This document shows, piece by piece, positions 34,349 through 40,460 of a DNA stretch of 40,460 nt (within the stretch, counting starts at the first letter, position 1; the number at the start of each line of letters is the position of its first letter). The stretch comes from Magnetococcales bacterium DCbin4 (GTDB taxonomy: Bacteria; Pseudomonadota; Magnetococcia; Magnetococcales; UBA8363), in the NCBI GenBank assembly GCA_002753735.1, contig PEAN01000033.1:1-40460 (forward strand). The letters are read 5' to 3'. The notes under the pieces were generated by a model. That model worked only from the letters and a program-made list of their open reading frames with translations, made no database searches and was not told where the DNA came from. The translations under genes were made by a program, and so were the position numbers.

Positions 34349-35776
34349 ATGAATATTCAACACATTCTGGCCTTGAAGAAGGCGCTTGACCATCTTCAGG
34401 GGGGGCGCCCCGTCAAAACCATGGAGATCGCTGCCAGGGTGCTGGAACAGGATCCCGGGAATGCCGAAGCCTGGTTTTTATCGGGTGTCGCCCGCCATCA
34501 GGCGGGACAGGCGCTTGAGGCATTGGCATCCCTGGATCGCGCCTGTCAACTTGTGCCCGATTCCTGGGATTATTTCAACCATCGTGGTTTGGTCCATTAT
34601 CAGCTTGGCCGGTATGAGGAATGCCGCGCCGATTACGAACACAGTCTGGTTCTGCAACCCGATCATCCGGAAACCCTGGCCAATCTGGCGCGTCTGCACA
34701 TGGTGATGAAGCGTCCCGAACTGGCGGAACCCCTTTTTGAACAGGCATTGCTTGGCGATCCCGACAATGCGTCATTGCATGGTGATCTGGGGGTGTGCCG
34801 TGTGGCACGCAAAAATCCCCGGGAGGGGGTGACATGTTATCGAGCCGGGCTGGCACTGGATCCTGAAGATGCTGATATTCATTATAATTTGAGCCGTGCC
34901 TTGTTGATGTTGGGGGAATACGAAGAGGGATGGCGGGAAAATGAATGGCGTTGGCGGTCACGCCATTATCGGGAGGTGACAAAAACCTTGCCCTATCCGC
35001 TCTGGCAGGGGGAGGCGTTACACGGGCGGACGATCCTTGTGATCCAGGAACAGGGATTCGGGGATGCCATCCAGATGATTCGTTATGCGGGGCTGTTGGC
35101 CCGGAAGGGGGGGCGGGTCCGGGTGTTGTGTGATCCCCTTCTGCGTCGGTTGTTCGCCGCCATGCCGTCGGTCGAGGAGGCGGTTGCTTCCGGGACTTCC
35201 TTGCCCCATGCCGACTGTTGTGTCCCCATGATGTCGTTGCCGCATCTTTTCGATACCCGGTTGCACACCATTCCCCGGGAGGTTCCGTACCTGATCCCTC
35301 CGGCAGATGGAGCGGGGACGGGATGGAATCCGCCTCCCTGGCATCCTGCCGTGGGGGTGATCTGGCGTGGGAAGTCGCGTGGACAGTTGACGGCACAGGC
35401 ATTGGAACCTTTGCTTTCGCTGCCGGGCATTTGTTTTCTTTCGTTGCAGAAGGATCTGCATCCCGGGGAACTGGAGGGGCTGCCGGTGGTGGATACCGGG
35501 CCGCTGTTGACCGATTTTGCCGCCACGGCTGCCATCATGGCCGGTCTTGACCTGATCATCAGCATGGAAACCGCTGCGGCCCACCTGGCTGGCGCCATGG
35601 GAAAGCCGGTCTGGGTGATGATCCCTCATGCCTCGGAATGGCGCTGGTTGGCGGAGGGAACCCGGGCCCCCTGGTATCCCAGTGCCCTCCTGTATCGCCA
35701 GACCGATCCCGATTCCTGGGCCCCGGTCATCGCGCACATCGCTCGGGATCTCGCCTGCTGGCGGGACCATCGGTAA
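34349..35776 (+). CDS. TPR protein with a glycosyltransferase family 9-like domain
   Basis: This 475-residue protein has TPR repeats over about the first 210 residues (for example AWFLSGVARHQAGQALEALASLDRA and ADIHYNLSRALLMLGEYEEGW). A domain like ADP-heptose:LPS heptosyltransferases follows: RTILVIQEQGFGDAIQMIRYAGLLA, VGVIWRGKSR and the donor-site region LIISMETAAAHLAGAMGKPVWVMIP. TPR-GT9 fusions of this type are common in proteobacteria and are thought to glycosylate proteins or surface polymers; the acceptor is unknown. The start at 34349 lacks a good ribosome site (AGGGAG lies 15 bases upstream). A hairpin follows five bases after the stop. Confidence 0.85.
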   Translation: MNIQHILALKKALDHLQGGRPVKTMEIAARVLEQDPGNAEAWFLSGVARHQAGQALEALASLDRACQLVPDSWDYFNHRGLVHYQLGRYEECRADYEHSLVLQPDHPETLANLARLHMVMKRPELAEPLFEQALLGDPDNASLHGDLGVCRVARKNPREGVTCYRAGLALDPEDADIHYNLSRALLMLGEYEEGWRENEWRWRSRHYREVTKTLPYPLWQGEALHGRTILVIQEQGFGDAIQMIRYAGLLARKGGRVRVLCDPLLRRLFAAMPSVEEAVASGTSLPHADCCVPMMSLPHLFDTRLHTIPREVPYLIPPADGAGTGWNPPPWHPAVGVIWRGKSRGQLTAQALEPLLSLPGICFLSLQKDLHPGELEGLPVVDTGPLLTDFAATAAIMAGLDLIISMETAAAHLAGAMGKPVWVMIPHASEWRWLAEGTRAPWYPSALLYRQTDPDSWAPVIAHIARDLACWRDHR

Positions 35777-35781
35777 TCCCC

Positions 35782-35814
35782 GGCATGCTTGAAATTTGTT
35801 GTTCCCAGCATGCC
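35782..35814 (+). terminator. Hairpin right after the TPR/GT9 gene
   Basis: GGCATGCT (35782-35789) pairs with AGCATGCC (35807-35814) across a 17-base loop, five bases after the stop codon. There is no U tract, so termination is probable only from position. Confidence 0.45.
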
Positions 35815-35886
35815 CACTCATGACCAGGCGTCGGTGGGAACCCATTCTTCTCCTTGATTGTTCTTTATAGTGGGGGTGGGTTCAAG

Positions 35887-35916
35887 GTGACAAAACCCGT
35901 GTCAATGAAGTATACT
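35887..35916 (+). promoter_or_regulatory. Candidate promoter of the cysQ operon
   Basis: GTGACA (35887-35892), an 18-base spacer and TATACT (35911-35916) fit a sigma-70 promoter. It would give a leader of about 60 bases before the cysQ ATG at 35983. Confidence 0.5.
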
Positions 35917-35982
35917 CGAATTAAAATGTGGTCTATGCCCATCTCAATCAAGGGGAGGGAATGTCTCTGGACACCTGGACGG

Positions 35983-36843
35983 ATGAACGACAACACTCAA
36001 TTACTTTCTGCCATGATTCGGGCCGCCCGGGCTGCGGGTGGGCGGATCATGCATTATTTCCGCCCCGGGGCGGAGGTTTCCGCCGCAGCGGAGATCACCC
36101 AGAAATCTCATGATCATCCCCTGACCCGGGCCGATACCGAAGCCAATGAGGTCATTCAACAGACCTTGATGTCCGAGACTCCCGATTATGGCTGGCTGTC
36201 CGAAGAGACGATTGATTCCGTTGACCGCCTCGCAAAAAAACGCATTTGGATTGTCGACCCCCTTGATGGCACCAAGGAGTTCATCCGGGGCGTCCCTGAA
36301 TTCGCCGTCTCCATCGCCCTGGTCGAGGAGGGCCTGCCCATCCTGGCCTGCCTGTTCAATCCCGCCAAGGATGAACTGTTCACTGCGATTGCCGGCAAGG
36401 GAAGTCGCAAAAACGACATGCCGATCCAAACGACCCGGACCACCCATCTGGCCGGGGCTGCGTGTCTTGCCAGCCGTTCTGAAACCGAACGGGGTGATTG
36501 GGCCTCCTTCAAGGATGAATTCGCCCTGAGAACGACCGGTTCCATTGCCTATAAACTCTCTCTCCTGGCCGAAGGCCGAGCCGATCTCACCTTTACCCTG
36601 ACCCCAAAAAACGAGTGGGATATCGCTGCGGGTGATCTGTTGGTGCGTGAAGCCCATGGCCAGGTCACCGACAAGGATGGGGCACGCCTCGTCTTCAACC
36701 AGACCTTGCCCAGGTTGTCCGCGGTATTGGCAACCAATGGGCAGCTTCATCCGGCCTTGCTGCGGCGGTTGATGGCCATGCCTTTGAATCGTGACCGCTG
36801 CCGGAATCCCGATGTAACACCATGCCAACCTGATGGAAAGTGA
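35983..36843 (+). CDS. cysQ: 3'(2'),5'-bisphosphate nucleotidase CysQ
   Basis: CysQ removes the 3' phosphate from PAP/PAPS, the by-product of sulfate assimilation. The product has 286 residues. It has the inositol-monophosphatase-like metal site WLSEE (E74, E75), WIVDPLDGTKEFIRG (D92, D95, G96, T97) and a distal NEWDIAAGDLLV. DHPLTRADTEAN also fits the family. The ATG at 35983 has no clear ribosome site. The strongest site, AAGGGGAGGGA ending at 35959, serves an ATG at 35960 in another frame. In-frame starts further upstream exist. It is the first gene of a tight four-gene operon. Confidence 0.92.
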   Translation: MNDNTQLLSAMIRAARAAGGRIMHYFRPGAEVSAAAEITQKSHDHPLTRADTEANEVIQQTLMSETPDYGWLSEETIDSVDRLAKKRIWIVDPLDGTKEFIRGVPEFAVSIALVEEGLPILACLFNPAKDELFTAIAGKGSRKNDMPIQTTRTTHLAGAACLASRSETERGDWASFKDEFALRTTGSIAYKLSLLAEGRADLTFTLTPKNEWDIAAGDLLVREAHGQVTDKDGARLVFNQTLPRLSAVLATNGQLHPALLRRLMAMPLNRDRCRNPDVTPCQPDGK

Positions 36844-36848
36844 ATTGC

Positions 36849-37853
36849 ATGAAAATTTATGATGTCTACGGTATCGGTCATGCCCTGGTCGATATCGAGT
36901 GCCATGTGGATGACTCCTTTCTCAAGGAGGTCGGCCTGCAAAAAGGATCCATGACCCTGGTCGATGGCCAGCGGCAGGATCTCCTCCAGGAACGGCTCAA
37001 AAACCAGATGGTTCACCGTTCTTCAGGGGGCTCGTCCGCCAATACCATGATCGGTCTCGCCCAATTGGGGGGCCGTTGTTTTCATTCCTGCAAAACTGCG
37101 GATGATGAACTGGGGCGTTTCTTTATCGCGGACATGCGGGCCAATGGTGTGGAAAATGATGCCAGCCTCTGCGATCCCGCCCAAGGGGTGACGGGTCGCT
37201 GCATGGTGATGATCACTCCTGATGCCGAACGCACCATGTGTACGCACCTGGGGGTTTCTGAAACCTTTTCGGTCGAAAATCTGTCGGAACATGCGTTGCG
37301 GCAGGCAAAATATCTCTATGTCGAAGGGTATCTGGTCTCCGCTGAGGTGACGCGCAGGGCGGCGGTGGAAGCGGCTGCCATGGCCAGATCTCATGGGGTC
37401 AGGACGGCGCTGACCTTTTCCGATGTCTCCATGATCAATTATTTCCGCGAGGGGGTGGATGCCATCGTTTCCGGGGGGATCGACCTGCTGTTCTGCAATG
37501 AAAACGAGGCACTTTGTTATGCCGGTACCGATTCGCTGGAAATTGCCACCCGGCGTCTACGGGAAATCGCCCGTTCTTTTTGTCTGACCTTGGGAGCCCG
37601 CGGTGCCAGGCTTTATCATCAGGGCGAAGAATTGAATCTCCCGGGAATTGAGGTCAAGGCGGTGGATACCAATGGCGCGGGGGATCTTTTTGCCGGTGCT
37701 TTCCTGTATGGTATGACGCAGGGTCGTTCCCTGTATCAGGCGGGCCTTCTGGCCATTCATGCCTCGGCGCAACTGGTGACTCAATATGGGGCCCGGTTGA
37801 AGTCCGGCCAGGCGACTCACATCAAAAAATCCTTGGGGGTGGATCATGAATGA
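36849..37853 (+). CDS. PfkB-family carbohydrate/nucleoside kinase (adenosine kinase-like)
   Basis: This 334-residue kinase has the ribokinase/PfkB fold. Near the N-terminus is VYGIGHALVDIECHVDD, then SSGGSSANTMIGLAQLGG (substrate lid and signature 1), and signature 2, DTNGAGDLFAGAFLYG, with catalytic D279. The overall pattern resembles adenosine kinase-like and sugar kinase members of alphaproteobacteria; the substrate is not assigned. An ATG at 36849 has GGAAAG upstream; a GTG at 36840 that overlaps the cysQ stop (GTGA) is an alternative. Its 3' end overlaps the PilZ gene by eight bases, so these genes are translated in concert. Confidence 0.88.
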   Translation: MKIYDVYGIGHALVDIECHVDDSFLKEVGLQKGSMTLVDGQRQDLLQERLKNQMVHRSSGGSSANTMIGLAQLGGRCFHSCKTADDELGRFFIADMRANGVENDASLCDPAQGVTGRCMVMITPDAERTMCTHLGVSETFSVENLSEHALRQAKYLYVEGYLVSAEVTRRAAVEAAAMARSHGVRTALTFSDVSMINYFREGVDAIVSGGIDLLFCNENEALCYAGTDSLEIATRRLREIARSFCLTLGARGARLYHQGEELNLPGIEVKAVDTNGAGDLFAGAFLYGMTQGRSLYQAGLLAIHASAQLVTQYGARLKSGQATHIKKSLGVDHE

Positions 37854-38214
37854 TCAAGTTCGGGATCATAATGAAAGAAGACATTTTTCCCGGGTCAACT
37901 TTAACCATGACATTCTCCTGACCAATCAGGACAGGCAAAACTTCAAAGGGGCGTTCAGCGACATCAGCCTCAGGGGGATGTTGTTTCAAGGACACCTCCT
38001 GCCACGCATGGGCGATGTCGTTCAGGGGGAATTGAACCTGGGCGACATTCAGATGGAGATCCGGGGCAAGGTTGTGCATTCTTCCGCCAGTCGTGGGGCG
38101 GCCATTCAATTCCAGGACATCGATCTGGAGAGCTTTTCTCATCTGCGACGTCTGGTATCCCTGAATCTGGGTGACTCCGAAACCATCGATCAGGAATTCT
38201 TCAGTGCCTTATGA
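37846..38214 (+). CDS. Single-domain PilZ protein, probable cyclic di-GMP receptor
   Basis: This 122-residue protein is essentially one PilZ domain. Both ligand motifs are intact: RxxxR (R12-HFS-R16) and D/NxSxxG (DISLRG, 39-44). Cyclic di-GMP binding is therefore expected. There is no partner or output domain, so it should act through another protein. It starts inside the end of the kinase gene and its stop overlaps the thiE start (ATGA-type), placing it firmly in a metabolic operon. Confidence 0.9.
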   Translation: MNDQVRDHNERRHFSRVNFNHDILLTNQDRQNFKGAFSDISLRGMLFQGHLLPRMGDVVQGELNLGDIQMEIRGKVVHSSASRGAAIQFQDIDLESFSHLRRLVSLNLGDSETIDQEFFSAL

Positions 38215-38891
38215 CCGGTTCCGATTTGTTTTCCTCGGGGATCTATCCCATTCTTGATGCGGGTTGGTTGCAACGACACCTGCATGAAGAAACCTGGCCT
38301 GCCTCGGAGCGTGTCCGATTGGTCCGCGACATGGAAATCGCCGGTATCCGGCTGGTGCAACTGCGCTGCAAGGATTCCCGGTTGCGTTGTCGGGGGTTTT
38401 TTGAACGTTGGATCGACCTCATGCGGGGGGAAATGGAACAGGTGCGGATCGTCCTCAACGATCATCTGGACCTGGTGACCGAACTGGGGGCCGATGGGGT
38501 CCATGTCGGGCAGGAGGACATGACCGTTGCCGAATGCCGGGCCGTGCTCGGATCCGATCACCTCATCGGCCTGTCCACCCATAATCGGCTCGAAATTGTC
38601 GATTCCTTGGCCATGGCGGTGGATTATGTCGGTTTTGGCCCATTGTTCAAAACCGATTCCAAACCCGATGCCAGGGCGCCCTGTGGTCTCGAAGGTCTGG
38701 CGGCGGCGGTGGTGGAGAGTGGAAAACCGGTGGTGGCCATCGGGGGGATTCAGCCGGAACACCTGGCCGCCATTGCTGCCAGTGGCGCCCGTGCCGCCGC
38801 CATGATCAGTGGTTTGTGGGGAACGGGGGGACGGTTCATGGTGGGCCACTGCATTCGGGAGTTTGCACGGGGCAAAGACGTTGAACCATAG
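38211..38891 (+). CDS. thiE: Thiamine-phosphate synthase family protein
   Basis: ThiE joins the thiazole and pyrimidine halves to make thiamine phosphate. The 226-residue product has the TIM-barrel family hallmarks: GIRLVQLRCKDS, VRIVLNDHLDL, LGADGVHVGQED, LIGLSTHNRLE, DYVGFGPLFKTDSKPDA and PVVAIGGIQPEHL. The start overlaps the PilZ stop by four bases. ThiE-like TenI proteins are shorter and lose several of these residues, so true ThiE is favoured. No other thiamine genes and no TPP riboswitch are present here. Confidence 0.88.
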   Translation: MTGSDLFSSGIYPILDAGWLQRHLHEETWPASERVRLVRDMEIAGIRLVQLRCKDSRLRCRGFFERWIDLMRGEMEQVRIVLNDHLDLVTELGADGVHVGQEDMTVAECRAVLGSDHLIGLSTHNRLEIVDSLAMAVDYVGFGPLFKTDSKPDARAPCGLEGLAAAVVESGKPVVAIGGIQPEHLAAIAASGARAAAMISGLWGTGGRFMVGHCIREFARGKDVEP

Positions 38892-39373
38892 GCCATTGAT
38901 CATCGGTTGTTCCAAAAATTCATTCCACGGAATTCAGGTGCTTTCGAGTATTATTCGTGCCTGTTTCCAGCTTTTATCAATCATGTTTGTTTGAAATAAT
39001 GGCAATTGCAGGTATGAATGAAATGGGTGATCCCCAGGCTTTGCCGGGGGATACTTACTGCGGAATGGGAATATTGAGAATATTCGGTCATCAACGGTTC
39101 AAGCATCCTATGATCCCGAAGAAAAAAATAGTTGTCAAAAATGCTGTAGAACATTTTGGAAACGTGACTGTCTCTGGCGCGGGTGAAGTTTCGGGCGGAC
39201 CCGCTCCTCATTATTCGGTGATGGGCGCTTCCAAATACCTCATGGCAGTGGTTCAAACCGATGGAAATACCCCAAAACTTGCTCTTTGGATGAGAAAGTA
39301 GTTCAATTGTCGATAAATTGTTTGAAGGAATCGCTCTCAAGGCAACGGTACTTAAACCTGGAGTTGACCGATT
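38892..39373. other. Gap of about 480 bases with hairpins and no recognised gene
   Basis: A strong hairpin at 39030-39052 (ATCCCC-A-GGC, TTT loop, GCC-G-GGGGAT) may end the cysQ-thiE transcript, although it has no U tract. A second inverted repeat, GAATATT (39069-39075), GAG, AATATTC (39079-39085), is operator-like. An open frame of about 115 codons on the plus strand (to 39301) has no recognised product and no ribosome site, so I do not call it a gene. The part beyond 39301 presumably carries the promoter of the LemA-like gene. Confidence 0.45.
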
Positions 39374-40252
39374 GTGGCCAAACCTCCCGTTGACTCTATT
39401 GATCCCATGGAAGAGATGGGTCTGGAAGCGTCTCATCTCCGGCGCAGGGCCAACATGCGGCGGTTGTTGCGCCAATGGTTCAAGGAAGAATTTGAATCGA
39501 CACGCATCCACCTCCGCCCCATCAAGGGGAAGATGCTCATTACCATTCTTTCCATCTGTGCAGTGGTCCTGTTCGGGTTTACGGTCATCAATAAATTTAA
39601 CAAGATGGTGGCGATGGAAGAAGAGGTGTTTTCGATGAATGGGCGTGTCATCAACGCCTTGCAACTCAGAACCAATCTTTATGCCAACCTGGTCAACCTG
39701 ACCCTCAATCACGCCGCCCTGGAACAGGAAGTTTTTCGTCATGTTGCGGATGTGCGTTCCTCCATGAGGGTGCGCGATTCGAAGCAGGACCCGGCGTCCC
39801 GGCCGTCGTCTCCTTCCGGTGGCATGGCGTCTCCCGGGAGCGGTGCAGAAAATGTGGCGGCCAATGGTGCGGCATCCATGACCCGTCTGCTTGCCCTGGT
39901 GGAACGCCATCCCGACATCCGGTCCTCGGTGACCTATCAGCAATTGATGGACAAACTGGTGCAAATGGAGGATCGCATCATTACACGCCGGAGCGAATAT
40001 AATAATAAAGTGAGAATCTATAATACGTATATCACAACTTTTCCACAGTATATCCTGGCCGATATCATCGGGTTTGAAATACATCGGTATGCGATTCCCC
40101 ACGAAACGAAAGTGGGCGATGAATTTCAACTTCCCAGCTTGTCCTCCCCCCTGTTTCAACGACTCCTTCCCCAGGGAACGGTTCGTGGAACATCGTCCGA
40201 TTCTTTATTGAATGGCCCCTCCACACCGGTGGAACCGATTGGGAAACCCTGA
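39374..40252 (+). CDS. LemA-family membrane protein with extended N-terminus (possibly MamQ-like)
   Basis: This 292-residue protein has a basic cytoplasmic N-terminal region of about 50 residues (RRRANMRRLLRQWFK), then one membrane helix (about 54-73), then a LemA domain. The LemA domain shows NKFNKMVAMEEEV, NALQLRTNLYANLVNLT, LLALVERHPDIRSSVTYQQL, MEDRIITRRSEYNNKVRIYN and FPQYILADIIGF. Canonical LemA has its helix at the very N-terminus. A longer cytoplasmic lead resembles MamQ, the LemA-family protein of magnetosome gene clusters. A Ser/Pro/Gly-rich insert lies at about 135-170 and a proline-rich tail follows the domain. The GTG start at 39374 is preceded by CTGGAG. No magnetosome gene is visible in the window, so the MamQ link is only a suggestion. 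Confidence 0.75.
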   Translation: MAKPPVDSIDPMEEMGLEASHLRRRANMRRLLRQWFKEEFESTRIHLRPIKGKMLITILSICAVVLFGFTVINKFNKMVAMEEEVFSMNGRVINALQLRTNLYANLVNLTLNHAALEQEVFRHVADVRSSMRVRDSKQDPASRPSSPSGGMASPGSGAENVAANGAASMTRLLALVERHPDIRSSVTYQQLMDKLVQMEDRIITRRSEYNNKVRIYNTYITTFPQYILADIIGFEIHRYAIPHETKVGDEFQLPSLSSPLFQRLLPQGTVRGTSSDSLLNGPSTPVEPIGKP

Positions 40253-40288
40253 GACCTCGGGTTTGCGACCTCGGGGATGGACCTCGGG
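40253..40288 (+). repeat. Three short direct repeats of GACCTCGGG
   Basis: GACCTCGGG occurs at 40253-40261, 40267-40275 and 40280-40288, spaced by 14 and 13 bases, immediately after the stop codon of the LemA-family gene. Function unknown. Confidence 0.6.
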
Positions 40289-40371
40289 ACGGTTTTCGGG
40301 GTAGTGTCATGGCGCGTGGGGTGTTGCCGCCGCACCGAAATAGGCGGATACGGAACAATTACTTCTACTCC

Positions 40372-40460
40372 GTCACATTCATTAACTGGAGAGGATGGCT
40401 GGCAATTGACTGATATACATAGGAATATTGAAAGAAAAAAGGGGTCTGGGGGATTGCCCC
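40372..40460 (+). repeat. Dispersed palindromic repeat, cut by the window end
   Basis: It begins GTCACATTCATTAA, the same terminal sequence as the element at 31340, and runs through AATATTGAAAGAAAAAAGG into GGGGTCTGGGGGATTGCCCC. The first 70 bases align without gaps with the inverted right half of the 31340-31490 element. The rest lies beyond the window. Confidence 0.75.

Noticed and set aside
38150-38215. TPP riboswitch upstream of thiE
   Set aside because: thiE overlaps the preceding PilZ gene and no leader exists there.
38957-39301. Plus-strand open frame of about 115 codons before the LemA-family gene
   Set aside because: No ribosome site and no recognised domain, and it runs through a strong hairpin at 39030-39052. 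It could be a remnant, but I cannot support it.
38981-40159. Long minus-strand frame opposite the LemA-family gene
   Set aside because: The plus strand has a membrane helix and LemA domain; the minus frame has no recognised domain and is a shadow.

Overview
The window comes from a Gram-negative proteobacterium with moderate GC content. A magnetococcus-like lineage (Magnetococcales and relatives) is my best guess. The guess rests on gene style: very large multidomain sensor kinases, a GAF subtype carrying a CLCG motif, a CCG-subunit succinate dehydrogenase, and a LemA-family protein with an extended N-terminus at the right edge. It is an inference. No 16S rRNA or other marker gene is present to fix the taxonomy, and I see no rRNA, tRNA, CRISPR array or transposase gene.

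Layout. 0.1-2.0 kb: a 2-oxoglutarate/Fe(II) oxygenase and TruD, both on the minus strand. 2.4-12.8 kb: a plus-strand signalling block. It holds a 1722-residue Ser/Thr kinase-ATPase-GAF-histidine kinase hybrid overlapping a NarL-type regulator, then a membrane histidine kinase with a periplasmic CxxCH motif overlapping an HD-GYP response regulator. 13.0-15.6 kb: LeuS (minus). 16.0-19.7 kb: a three-gene succinate dehydrogenase operon of the CCG-subunit (type E) kind, driven by a near-consensus promoter and closed by a strong hairpin. 19.9-22.6 kb: a tryptophan-rich small protein, CreA, a single-domain response regulator and a ROK sugar kinase, interspersed with dispersed palindromic repeats. 23.0-26.2 kb: a PAS3-GAF-GGDEF diguanylate cyclase. 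26.2-27.9 kb: an AAA ATPase overlapping a decayed DUF4276-like partner. 28.1-31.3 kb: a small protein, ComEC and a small membrane protein. 31.5-34.3 kb: a minus-strand set of PhoB-like regulator, CobO, alpha/beta hydrolase and DciA-like protein. 34.3-38.9 kb: a TPR/glycosyltransferase-9-like protein, then a tight operon cysQ - pfkB kinase - PilZ - thiE. 39.4-40.3 kb: a LemA-family (possibly MamQ-like) protein.

How the parts fit. Cyclic di-GMP is a recurring theme. The window holds a maker (GGDEF with an intact inhibitory site), a breaker (HD-GYP under a probable heme sensor kinase) and a receptor (PilZ inside a metabolic operon). The heme kinase and the cyclase carry the same unusual GAF domain, so they may sense the same signal. 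The most unusual non-coding feature is a family of G/C-rich palindromic elements present in at least four places. One is a compact element of about 150 bases with imperfect terminal inverted repeats, one is a composite of two copies in inverted orientation, and one contains a hexamer tract of variable length.
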